From: Alistipes sp.
Lineage (GTDB): Bacteria; Bacteroidota; Bacteroidia; Bacteroidales; Rikenellaceae
Direction of reading: 5' to 3'
DNA: 8,628 bases
NCBI GenBank assembly: GCA_017380275.1
Contig: JAFOEH010000237.1
Coordinates: 1-8,628 of the forward strand
Shown here: piece after piece, positions 1-6,771 of the stretch
Layout: each line of letters begins with the position of its first letter
Numbering within the stretch: position 1 is the first letter of the stretch
The notes under the pieces: generated by a model
The model's input: the letters and a program-made list of their open reading frames with translations, nothing else
Databases searched by the model: none
Told to the model about the DNA's origin: nothing
Program-made: the position numbers and the translations under genes

Positions 1-1
1 C

Positions 2-1093
2 ATCTCGCAGGTGCAGATTATCTTCGCCGCCGTAGGTACGCCGCCCGACGAGGATGGTTCAGCCGATCTGAGTCAGGTGATGGCCGTAGCGCGCGAGGTG
101 GGACGGCTCATCGAGCGCTATACGCTCTTCGTCATCAAATCGACTGTTCCCGTCGGTACGGCTGCTCGTGCCGAGGCTGCGATTCGTGAGGAGCTGGAGC
201 GCAGGGGCGTAGATGTGGAGTTCGATGTAGCGTCGAATCCCGAATTCCTGAAGGAGGGCGCAGCCGTGAAGGATTTTATGTCGCCCGATAGAGTTGTCGT
301 TGGAGTGAAGAGCGAGCGCGCCCGAAAGCTTCTCTCGAAGCTCTACCGTCCGTTTCTGATAAATAACTTCCGCGTGCTTTTTATGGACGTCCCCTCGGCC
401 GAGATGACCAAGTACGCGGCCAATGCGATGCTCGCCACGCGCATCTCGTTTATGAACGACGTGGCGAACCTCTGCGAGAGGGTAGGTGCCGACGTGAATA
501 TGGTGCGCAAGGGCATCGGTGCCGATACGCGCATCGGCAAGAAGTTCCTCTACCCGGGTTGCGGCTACGGAGGCTCGTGCTTCCCGAAGGATGTGCGCGC
601 GCTGATACGCACCGCCGAGCAGAGCGGCTATCGGATGCGAGTTCTGGAGGCTGTCGAGCAGGTCAATGAGCAGCAGAAGGGGGTTTTGTTTGAGAAGCTT
701 TCGCGCCACTACGGGGGTGATTTAAGCTCGCTGACCATTACCATCTGGGGTCTTGCCTTCAAGCCCGAGACGGACGATGTGCGCGAAGCTCCCGCACTGC
801 GACTCATCGAGCAGCTCGCCGAGGCTGGCTGTCGCATCAAGGTCTATGATCCCGTGGCGATGGAGGAGTGCCGTCGTCGCATTGGCGATAAGGTTATCTA
901 CTGCAAGGATATGTACGAGGCGGCCATCGACTCCGATGCGCTGATGATGCTCACCGAGTGGAAGGAGTTCCGTCTGCCGAGCTTCGCCGTGCTGGCCCGC
1001 ACGATGCGACAGCGAGTGGTCTTTGATGGGCGAAATATCTATGAAAAAGAAGAATTAGAGGAACACGGTTTTGTGTATTATAAAATAGGTTAA
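2..1093 (+). CDS. ugd: UDP-glucose 6-dehydrogenase, 5'-truncated by window edge
   Basis: Cytosolic enzyme that oxidises UDP-glucose to UDP-glucuronate with two NAD+, a precursor for capsule, LPS or exopolysaccharide sugars. The frame is open from base 2, and the GTG at 11 lies inside a conserved strand, so it is not the start. The family is usually about 430-440 aa and 363 codons are present, so roughly 75 N-terminal residues with the first Rossmann glycine motif are missing. Visible landmarks are VGTPPDEDGSADL after the Rossmann core, KSTVPVGT, SNPEFLKEG, the substrate-binding region with Lys (codon 410-412) in TKYAANAM, the catalytic Cys (codon 578-580) in GYGGSCFPKD, and the C-terminal UDP-binding domain with WGLAFKPETDDVREAP. 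All key residues in the visible part are intact. It converges on the ABC permease gene and shares a terminator with it. galE lies about 4.5 kb away on the same strand but in a different transcription unit. Identification is secure. Confidence 0.95.
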   Translation: MSQVQIIFAAVGTPPDEDGSADLSQVMAVAREVGRLIERYTLFVIKSTVPVGTAARAEAAIREELERRGVDVEFDVASNPEFLKEGAAVKDFMSPDRVVVGVKSERARKLLSKLYRPFLINNFRVLFMDVPSAEMTKYAANAMLATRISFMNDVANLCERVGADVNMVRKGIGADTRIGKKFLYPGCGYGGSCFPKDVRALIRTAEQSGYRMRVLEAVEQVNEQQKGVLFEKLSRHYGGDLSSLTITIWGLAFKPETDDVREAPALRLIEQLAEAGCRIKVYDPVAMEECRRRIGDKVIYCKDMYEAAIDSDALMMLTEWKEFRLPSFAVLARTMRQRVVFDGRNIYEKEELEEHGFVYYKIG

Positions 1094-1098
1094 TAAAA

Positions 1099-1130
1099 AA
1101 GGTTGCCCCGAAAGGCAACCTTCTTTATTA
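1099..1130. terminator. Bidirectional intrinsic terminator between ugd and the ABC permease
   Basis: A perfect 9-bp stem (AAGGTTGCC at 1099-1107 with GGCAACCTT at 1114-1122) closes a CCGAAA loop. Read on the minus strand it is followed by a good T run (the A-rich 1094-1100). On the plus strand the tail is a weaker CTTTATTA. It starts six bases after the ugd stop, and its distal side reaches the permease stop codon at 1128-1130. It therefore probably ends both convergent transcripts. Confidence 0.85.
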
Positions 1131-2441
1131 CTGTCGAATCCACGAGAGCAACTCCTTCAGCGACGGTTTCTTGCCGTGCATAAAGATTCCCACGCGGTAG
1201 ATCTTTCCTGCGGCCCACGCCATTGCCACAACCGAGGCGTAGAGCAACACCAGCGAGAGTACAATCTCCCACGTCGGTATGCCGAAAGGTATGCGCGCCA
1301 TCATCACAATGGGTGAGGTGAAGGGGATAACCGAGCCCCAGAATGCGAGCGATGAGTTGGGGTCGTTGAAGACCGACATCGCCAAGATCAGCGCCAGGAT
1401 AATCGGCATCGTGATGGGTGTCTGCAGCTGGTTGGCATCCTGTATCGAATCCACAGCCGAGCCTACGGCGGCGAACATCGCCGAGTAGAAGAGGAATCCA
1501 CCCAAGAGGAAGAGCAGCAGCCACACGAACATCATAACGAGTCCTCCCACATCGGTAGCAATCGACAGAGCCGAGAGCATATCGGCATCGAGCTCGGCAT
1601 CAAGTGCGGTCATCTGACCTGCCTGGACAGCCTCGACGGCCTGCATCACATCGGCGGGCATTAGTGCGGGCAGCACCGTAGCGCCCAATCCGCAGATCAG
1701 TACGCCCCAGATGGCGATCTGCGTTACGGCCACCGACGCCACGCCCAGGATCTTACCCAGCATCAGCTGGAAGGGGTTGACGCTCGATACCAGCACATCC
1801 AGCACGCGCGAGCCCTTCTCCTCGATCACGGAGGTCATCACCATTGAGCCATATATAATAAGGAACATATAGAGCATCATACCCAGCACCAGGCCGAGCA
1901 GGTAGGCTACCATCGACGACGTGGCCTCCTCGGCCTCTCCCTCCGAGGCGAGGTCGTTGCGGTAGGTTGTCATCGAGACCGAAGCCTGCAGGTTGTCCAT
2001 AATATCCTTCAAGCCCTCGATGTTGTACATATCCAGACGCTTGGCCTCCACCACATCCTCGATCTGTGCGGCGATAGCCTCCTCGAGCGACATCGACGAT
2101 GAGGAGTTGGTGTAAAGTCTTACCGATGAGGGCTTCTCGACAACGTCCTTTCCGATCCAGAGCGTTCCGAAGACCTCCTCATTCTGGCGAGCCTCATCGA
2201 GCGTGCCAGTGAAGTTCTCGAACACCACCTCGTCGTTACCCTCCAGCTCGGGCGCTACAACGCCACTCTCGTCAATCACCAGCAGCGTCTTCTGCTCGCC
2301 CTTGGCGAAGACCATCATCAGCGTGGGTGCCGCCATCAGACCCAGCATCAGCAGGGGCATAAGGATGGTGGTGATGATAAACGACTTTTTGCGAACTCGC
2401 TCGTTGAACTCACGAGCGATTATGATTCCTATCTTATTCAT
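1128..2441 (-). CDS. ABC-2 type exporter permease, NatB-like
   Basis: Inner-membrane subunit of an ABC exporter of the NatAB type; the substrate cannot be told from sequence (Na+, drugs and peptides are all known for relatives). The 437-residue protein has the usual layout. A short cytoplasmic start with basic RVRKK is followed by TM1 at about 21-45, a large acidic extracytoplasmic domain at about 46-175, then a block of TM helices at about 177-203, 230-257, 297-328, 345-360 and 391-413. EEKGSR (207-212) plus RVLDVLVSS, just after TM2, is the typical cytoplasmic coupling segment of this family. The ATG at 2441 is the first after an in-frame TAA six codons upstream. AGGAG sits only one base before it. 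It follows the ATPase gene by 31 bp on the same strand, so the two are an operon and its obvious partner is that ATPase. Family assignment is strong; symbol withheld because the transported ion is unknown. Confidence 0.9.
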   Translation of the reverse strand: MNKIGIIIAREFNERVRKKSFIITTILMPLLMLGLMAAPTLMMVFAKGEQKTLLVIDESGVVAPELEGNDEVVFENFTGTLDEARQNEEVFGTLWIGKDVVEKPSSVRLYTNSSSSMSLEEAIAAQIEDVVEAKRLDMYNIEGLKDIMDNLQASVSMTTYRNDLASEGEAEEATSSMVAYLLGLVLGMMLYMFLIIYGSMVMTSVIEEKGSRVLDVLVSSVNPFQLMLGKILGVASVAVTQIAIWGVLICGLGATVLPALMPADVMQAVEAVQAGQMTALDAELDADMLSALSIATDVGGLVMMFVWLLLFLLGGFLFYSAMFAAVGSAVDSIQDANQLQTPITMPIILALILAMSVFNDPNSSLAFWGSVIPFTSPIVMMARIPFGIPTWEIVLSLVLLYASVVAMAWAAGKIYRVGIFMHGKKPSLKELLSWIRQ

Positions 2442-2447
2442 ACTCCT

Positions 2448-2476
2448 AATTCTACATTATGAATTTTGAATTCTAC
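2448..2476. repeat. Short direct repeat AATTCTAC in the exporter operon spacer
   Basis: AATTCTAC occurs at 2448-2455 and again at 2469-2476, 21 bp apart, with the AT-rich ATTATGAATTTTG between. The second copy contains the ATPase stop codon (CTA at 2473-2475, read on the minus strand). It fills almost the entire 31-bp spacer in an otherwise GC-rich operon. AT-rich spacer repeats of this look are common between Bacteroidales genes as far as I recall; no function is shown. Confidence 0.4.
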
Positions 2477-3393
2477 AACGTCCCTTCTACGGCGCGAATG
2501 AAAATATCGTTCATACTCGGTATCACCTCACGGAACGAACGCAGCTCAACAGCCTCGTTCGCCACGGCGATACTCTCCCTCACCGACGGGCTCTTCAGCT
2601 TGAGACGCGTGCAGTGGTAGGGTGTGTCGGCCACCTCGGTCGTTGAGAGCATATCGGCCAAAGGCAACATAGCGCTCTCGAAAGCCGTAACCTCGCCGCC
2701 ATACATCACCTCGAAGACATTCTCGCCGAAGCGCATACGCACCTCATCGACCGAGCCTGAGAGGATGTTGCGCGACTTGTTGATCAGCGTGATATGGTCG
2801 CAAATCTCCTCTACGCTCGACATATTGTGTGTCGAGAAAATCACCGTCGCACCCTGATCGCGCAGACGCAGAATCTCCTGCTTGAGGATGTTGGCGTTGA
2901 TGGGGTCGAAGCCTGAGAAGGGCTCGTCGAAGATCAGCAGCTTGGGCTCGTGCAGAACGGTGGTGATGAACTGCACCTTCTGCGCCATACCCTTCGACAG
3001 ATCCTCCACCTTGCGGTTCCACCAGCTCTCAATACCGAGGCGGATGAACCACTCCTTGAGGCGGACGATGGCCTCACGGCGTGAGAGGCCTTTCAGACGG
3101 GCGAAGAAGATGGCCTGCTCGCCCACCTTCATCTTCTTGTAAAGACCGCGCTCCTCGGGCAGGTAGCCGATCTGGTATATATCTTGGTCGGTGATCTCGT
3201 GTCCGTCGAAGATCACGCGGCCGCCGTCGGGCAGCGTCATACGGTTGATCACGCGGATGAGCGTTGTTTTACCCGCACCGTTGGGGCCGAGCAGTCCGTA
3301 TATCGAGCCGCGCGGAACAGTGAGCGAGACGTCGCTCAGAGCCGTGTGGCCAGAGTAACGCTTGGTTACGTTTTCAATCTTGAGAAGTTCCAT
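2473..3393 (-). CDS. ABC transporter ATP-binding protein, NatA-like
   Basis: Cytoplasmic ATPase that should drive the permease encoded 31 bp downstream. Motifs in the 306-residue protein: Walker A GPNGAGKT (36-43), ABC signature LSKGM (132-136), Walker B LLIFDEP (152-158), and the H-loop His 189 in STHNM. The Q-loop region reads GYLPEERGLY (77-84 core), with Glu where Gln is usual; this is the form generally seen in NatA-type exporters. A domain of about 80 residues after the H-loop (about 225-306) is typical of the NatA/CcmA export group. The ATG at 3393 gives the conserved MELLKIENVTKRY opening. The gene is divergent from the DUF4465 lipoprotein gene across a 146-bp AT-rich region. I could not pick a convincing minus-strand promoter there, although one must be close. 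Confidence 0.93.
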   Translation of the reverse strand: MELLKIENVTKRYSGHTALSDVSLTVPRGSIYGLLGPNGAGKTTLIRVINRMTLPDGGRVIFDGHEITDQDIYQIGYLPEERGLYKKMKVGEQAIFFARLKGLSRREAIVRLKEWFIRLGIESWWNRKVEDLSKGMAQKVQFITTVLHEPKLLIFDEPFSGFDPINANILKQEILRLRDQGATVIFSTHNMSSVEEICDHITLINKSRNILSGSVDEVRMRFGENVFEVMYGGEVTAFESAMLPLADMLSTTEVADTPYHCTRLKLKSPSVRESIAVANEAVELRSFREVIPSMNDIFIRAVEGTL

Positions 3394-3488
3394 TGCGATG
3401 AAAATTTATTTTCTATCTCTTTAGTCGTGTTTTATGGCTATAAAACTACAAAAAAAGCGAAAAATATCGTCGCACGCGGGCAACTTTT

Positions 3489-3519
3489 TTTGAAAGCCGC
3501 AGAAAATAGACTACCTTTA
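3489..3519 (+). promoter_or_regulatory. Bacteroidetes-type promoter for the DUF4465-PHP operon
   Basis: TTTG (-33 box) at 3489-3492 is followed by exactly 19 nt and then TACCTTTA at 3512-3519. That matches TAnnTTTG at every fixed position but the last. Initiation would fall near 3525, leaving a 5' UTR of only about 15 nt before the ATG at 3540. The spacing equals the textbook value for the housekeeping sigma factor of this phylum. No operator or riboswitch fits in so short a leader. Confidence 0.75.
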
Positions 3520-3539
3520 CGTTATAAAACTTACCAACG

Positions 3540-4328
3540 ATGAAACATTTCTTCCCTTCGATACTCTGTTTTGCGCTCTTTGCGCTTGCCTCGTGCTCGG
3601 ATAAGGACGACAGCCGTCCCCGCTATGTGATCAATTTCGAGGGCCCGGAGTGGATGGCACTCTCGGCCTCGACCTATGGCGAGCCATACTCGTCGGTTGT
3701 GGCGGCCGAGGGTTATGCGTGGCGCGATGAGAAGAGTTCGCTCTCGTCGCGAGCGCTTGTCGATTACACCTACGGTGCCTACATCCAGAGCGGTATACTT
3801 GTATCCTCTTATAATTCAAGCGACATTACCACTTATGGCGACTACTCGAAGGATCTCTACGTCTATAACTCTGCATCCACATCCCCAACGCAGGGTGGCG
3901 GAGCCGATGGCTCGGATAACTTCCTGATTGTTTTGGACAACTACAACGATCAATCGAATGGCGACAAGCGTGCCGAGATGTTCTTTGCCGACGGCCGGGA
4001 GCGCAAGGTGCTGGGCTGCGAGGTAAATTCCACGACCTACTTCCTGAATATCGTCCAGAACGGAAACACCTTCTCGGCGCCGCTGGCCGATGGTGATGTG
4101 ATGGAGATCTTCGCCACGGGTTATGACTCGGCAGGCGCGGAGACCGCCACCGTGTCGATGGTGTTGGCTCGCAAGGGTAGCTACCTCACCGAGTGGACTG
4201 AGTGGGATTTGAGCGGGCTGGGCCGAGTGGCCAAGGTGCGATTTAACATCAAGGGTGGCCCTGAGACGGAGTGGGGTATGACCACGCCCAAGTACTTTGC
4301 CATCGACAACATCGCAATCGAAGAGTAA
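3540..4328 (+). CDS. DUF4465 lipoprotein, probably surface-exposed
   Basis: A 262-residue lipoprotein. The signal peptide (1-18) ends in the lipobox LASC with Cys19 as the lipidation site. The next residues are S-D-K-D-D, an acidic stretch resembling the lipoprotein export signal that sends Bacteroidetes lipoproteins to the outer leaflet, so surface display is inferred. The rest matches the DUF4465 family pattern from memory: NSTTYFLNIVQNGN (163-176), a GDVMEIFATGYD strand (185-196), the W-x-x-W-D-L-S-x-L-G stretch (219-228), and the terminal GMTTPKYFAIDNI (246-258), which is close to the family's G-M-x-T-P-x-Y-F-x-x-D signature. The fold is expected to be a beta-sandwich; the function is unknown. 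Such proteins often sit among envelope uptake genes, but no TonB receptor or cobalamin riboswitch is visible here. Transcribed from the promoter at 3489-3519 and followed after 20 bp by the PHP phosphoesterase gene, so the two very likely share an mRNA. Confidence 0.85.
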   Translation: MKHFFPSILCFALFALASCSDKDDSRPRYVINFEGPEWMALSASTYGEPYSSVVAAEGYAWRDEKSSLSSRALVDYTYGAYIQSGILVSSYNSSDITTYGDYSKDLYVYNSASTSPTQGGGADGSDNFLIVLDNYNDQSNGDKRAEMFFADGRERKVLGCEVNSTTYFLNIVQNGNTFSAPLADGDVMEIFATGYDSAGAETATVSMVLARKGSYLTEWTEWDLSGLGRVAKVRFNIKGGPETEWGMTTPKYFAIDNIAIEE

Positions 4329-4348
4329 AACCTTAAAACCTAAACAAT

Positions 4349-5548
4349 ATGAAAAAACTTCTTTTCTTCGCTGCTCTGCTTATGGCATCTGCAGCATCTG
4401 CCCAGAGTCATTATCAGGACAATGCTAATGTTGATATGTTGCGTCACCACAACCAGCAGTCGCGTCAGCGTCGCGAGATTATCCTCCCCGAGGTGAATGG
4501 ATTCACGGTCTATAAGGCCGACCTGCACACCCACTCGATCTTCTCGGACGGTAGCGTTACGCCCGAGTTCCGTGTTGAGGAGGCTTGGTTGGAGGGTCTG
4601 GATGTGCTGGCTATCACCGAGCACCTGGAGTATCGCCCCTACGAGCAGAAGATGGTTAATTTCTTGAATGATCTTCTTCCCGAAGGTACAAAGGCTACCA
4701 ACACCAATATCATCGGTACGGGTAAGACCGACAAGGACGGTATCAAGTCTGATTTGAACTATCCCGTACGTCTGGCTGAGGCTGCTGCCAAGGGTTACGG
4801 ACTCACCATCATCCCCGGTATTGAGATTACCCGCACGCCCGAGACCATTGGTCACTTCAATGCTCTCTTTACCAAGGATAACAACACGATCCACGATAGC
4901 GATCCTATGCAGGCGTTCCGCAACGCTCGCGCGCAGGGCGCTCTGGTGATGAACAACCACCCGGGTTGGCGTCGTAAGAATCTCGATATGTCGGAGCCCG
5001 AGCGAAAGGCTTATGCCGAGAAGCTCATCGACGGTGTTGAGGTTATGAACGGTGGCGAGTTCTATCCCCGTGTTATCGACTATGCACTCGAGCAGGGTGT
5101 ATTTATCGCATCGAACACCGATATTAACGGCTCTTCGGCTGAGGAGTATTTCGTTACAACCGAGGGCGCAGTGATGCGCAATATGACCTTCATCCTGGCG
5201 AAGGATAACTCTTTGGAGTCGTTGAAGGAGGCTCTCAAGGCCCGTCGCACGTTGGCCTACTCGTTTGGCACAATCGCTGGCGAGGAGTCGTTGCTCAAGG
5301 CCTTCTTCAAGGCCTCTATTGCTACGAAGGTTGTCTATACCAACCCCTCGAACGGCAACCGCACCGTTCGCCTGACCAACACCAGCTCAATCCCCTACAC
5401 ATTCCGTATCGGTGGTGGCAACATCACCACACTCAAAGCCTTCAGCTCGGTTCAAACCACCGTTGCCAAGGATGGCAAGCTCGTTGTGAAGGTTGAGAAT
5501 ATGTGGTCGGGCAAGGATTCACATCCCGAGGTTGAACTCACGTTCTAA
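4349..5548 (+). CDS. Secreted PHP-domain phosphoesterase (Sb-PDE-like)
   Basis: A metal-dependent phosphoesterase exported to the envelope. Of 399 residues, 1-19 form a Sec signal peptide (MKKLLFFAALLMASAASAQ, cleavage after ASA or AQ; no lipobox). The PHP domain covers about 52-300. Metal-ligand motifs: DLHTH (58-62), D67 in FSDGS, EH (91-92), E159 in GIEITR, H169, NHPGW (203-207), E231 and D258. The last motif reads N-T-D-I-N, so the His normally two residues after D258 is Asn260. A C-terminal beta-rich domain of about 80 residues (about 320-399) follows, as in the Bacteroidetes proteins annotated as Sb-PDE family phosphodiesterase. The true substrate is unknown; annotations as histidinol phosphatase are misleading for a secreted protein. 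It follows the DUF4465 gene by 20 bp with an A-rich, SD-less leader and ends in a strong terminator, making a two-gene operon. Confidence 0.88.
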   Translation: MKKLLFFAALLMASAASAQSHYQDNANVDMLRHHNQQSRQRREIILPEVNGFTVYKADLHTHSIFSDGSVTPEFRVEEAWLEGLDVLAITEHLEYRPYEQKMVNFLNDLLPEGTKATNTNIIGTGKTDKDGIKSDLNYPVRLAEAAAKGYGLTIIPGIEITRTPETIGHFNALFTKDNNTIHDSDPMQAFRNARAQGALVMNNHPGWRRKNLDMSEPERKAYAEKLIDGVEVMNGGEFYPRVIDYALEQGVFIASNTDINGSSAEEYFVTTEGAVMRNMTFILAKDNSLESLKEALKARRTLAYSFGTIAGEESLLKAFFKASIATKVVYTNPSNGNRTVRLTNTSSIPYTFRIGGGNITTLKAFSSVQTTVAKDGKLVVKVENMWSGKDSHPEVELTF

Positions 5549-5553
5549 AGACT

Positions 5554-5595
5554 AAGGGTGCTAACTCGAAAGGTTAGTGCCCTTTTTTATTTTTC
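5554..5595 (+). terminator. Intrinsic terminator of the DUF4465-PHP operon
   Basis: A 12-bp stem (AAGGGTGCTAAC at 5554-5565 with GTTAGTGCCCTT at 5573-5584, including two adjacent G-U pairs) closes the loop TCGAAAG. It is followed by TTTTTTATTTTT (5583-5595 including the stem foot). It lies five bases after the PHP stop codon and separates this operon from galE. The loop core CGAAAG is also seen in the ugd terminator. Confidence 0.92.
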
Positions 5596-5619
5596 TTTCG
5601 GTTTTTATGCGTATATTTG
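5589..5619 (+). promoter_or_regulatory. Probable galE promoter (-7 box TATATTTG)
   Basis: TATATTTG at 5612-5619 matches the Bacteroidetes -7 consensus TAnnTTTG completely. The -33 box is poor: with 19-nt spacing the bases at 5589-5592 are ATTT, and the only TTTC-like alternatives are spaced too short. Initiation near 5625 would leave about 15 nt before the galE ATG at 5641. The -33 part overlaps the T run of the preceding terminator. Confidence 0.6.
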
Positions 5620-5640
5620 CACGATTAAAACACTCTTGAT

Positions 5641-6666
5641 ATGAAACAGATGGTATTGGTTTCGGGTGGTGCCGGATATATCGGCTGCCACACAACCGTT
5701 GAGTTGATCGCTGCGGGCTACGATGTAGTCATCGCCGACAACCTCTCTAACGCCGATATGAGCGGTGTGGAGGGCGTGCGCCAGATTACGGGCGTCGATG
5801 TCCCCTTCGTTGAGGTCGATTGCTGCGATAAGGAGGCTTTTGCGCGCCTATTCGAGCAGTACAATTTCGACTCGGTGATTCACTTTGCCGCTTACAAGGC
5901 TGTGGGTGAGTCGGTCATTGACCCTATGAAGTACTACCGCAACAACCTCACCTCGTTTATGAACGTTGTGGAGCTGATGCGCGAGTACGGTCGCCACAAT
6001 ATCGTCTTTTCATCATCGGCAACCGTCTATGGCGAGGCCGACGAGCTGCCCGTGACGGAGCTCACACCCCGCAAGCCCGCCACCTCATCGTACGGCAACA
6101 CCAAGCAGATATGTGAGGATATCCTGCGCGACGTGGCTACGGCATACGAGGGCCTGCGTGGTATCTCGCTGCGCTACTTCAACCCCATCGGAGCCCACCC
6201 CTCGGCCCTCATCGGTGAGCTGCCGCGCGGTGTGCCGCAGAACCTTGTCCCCTTCATCACGCAGACCGCGGCTGGCGTTCGTGAGTGCCTAAGCGTCTTT
6301 GGCGATGACTATCCCACGCCCGATGGCTCGTGCCTGCGCGACTACATCGACGTGGTGGATCTTGCGAAGGCTCACGTTGTGGCCATCACCCGTATGGTCG
6401 AGGGCAAGAACAAGCAGTCGTACGAGGTGTTCAACGTCGGCACGGGTAATGGCGTGTCGGTGCTGGAGCTGTTGCGCGGTTTCGAGCGTGTTAATGATGT
6501 TAAGGTAAACCACAAGATCGCACCCCGTCGTGCTGGCGATGTTGTTGCCATCTGGGCCGACACCAAACTTGCCAACGAGGAGCTGGGCTGGCGTGCCGAG
6601 CGTACGCTCGACGAGACTTTGCGTTCGGCGTGGGAGTGGGAGAAGCACGTTCGCGGCATAAAGTAG
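5641..6666 (+). CDS. galE: UDP-glucose 4-epimerase
   Basis: Cytosolic NAD-dependent enzyme that interconverts UDP-galactose and UDP-glucose (Leloir pathway and supply of galactose residues for glycans). The 341-residue length is normal for the family. The NAD-binding Rossmann motif GGAGYIG is at 9-15, SSSATVYG at 124-131 places the catalytic Ser at 126, and YGNTK at 151-155 supplies the catalytic Tyr151 and Lys155. SLRYFNPIGAHPS (176-188) is the conserved segment after the active site. At the position where E. coli GalE has the bulky Tyr299, this protein has Ile304 (in GDVVAIWAD), so some tolerance for N-acetylated UDP-sugars is possible but unproven. ATG at 5641 puts the Rossmann strand at residues 4-8, as expected. 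There is no clear terminator after it, so readthrough into the barrel-protein gene is plausible. Confidence 0.96.
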   Translation: MKQMVLVSGGAGYIGCHTTVELIAAGYDVVIADNLSNADMSGVEGVRQITGVDVPFVEVDCCDKEAFARLFEQYNFDSVIHFAAYKAVGESVIDPMKYYRNNLTSFMNVVELMREYGRHNIVFSSSATVYGEADELPVTELTPRKPATSSYGNTKQICEDILRDVATAYEGLRGISLRYFNPIGAHPSALIGELPRGVPQNLVPFITQTAAGVRECLSVFGDDYPTPDGSCLRDYIDVVDLAKAHVVAITRMVEGKNKQSYEVFNVGTGNGVSVLELLRGFERVNDVKVNHKIAPRRAGDVVAIWADTKLANEELGWRAERTLDETLRSAWEWEKHVRGIK

Positions 6667-6712
6667 TCGCAAAAGCAATAAAATCCCACAGAAGCCGTTA
6701 TTGATTATAGTC

Positions 6713-6759
6713 CCGTGGCGCGTGTGCCGCGGAGAAAGAATATGGACCGACGGAGTCGG
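6713..6759 (+). promoter_or_regulatory. Two small hairpins in the galE to barrel-gene spacer
   Basis: The 105-bp spacer contains a 7-bp stem CCGTGGC/GCCGCGG (6713-6719 with 6726-6732, one G-T pair) and a second stem CCGAC/GTCGG (6747-6751 with 6755-6759) with a 3-base loop. Neither is followed by a T run, so they do not look like terminators. The second ends just before the ribosome-binding region of the next gene. I found no convincing -33/-7 pair here, so they may be mRNA processing or stability elements on a galE readthrough transcript. Confidence 0.35.
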
Positions 6760-6771
6760 AGAATAAAAACA

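Noticed and set aside
59..709. 216-codon minus-strand open frame opposite ugd
   Set aside because: It is antisense to an unambiguous enzyme; its length comes from the GC-rich codon pattern of ugd.
3394..3488. Promoter for the minus-strand exporter operon (TAGTTTTA or TATTTTTC as -7 box)
   Set aside because: No TTTG-like -33 box occurs at about 19 nt from either candidate, so I could not support a specific site.
4340..4960. 206-codon minus-strand open frame opposite the PHP gene
   Set aside because: It is antisense to a gene with clear signal peptide and metal motifs and shows no family features of its own.
6715..6771. N-terminal extension of the barrel protein from GTG 6715
   Set aside because: It would put 19 mostly Arg-rich residues before a standard signal peptide, and it overlaps the spacer hairpins.
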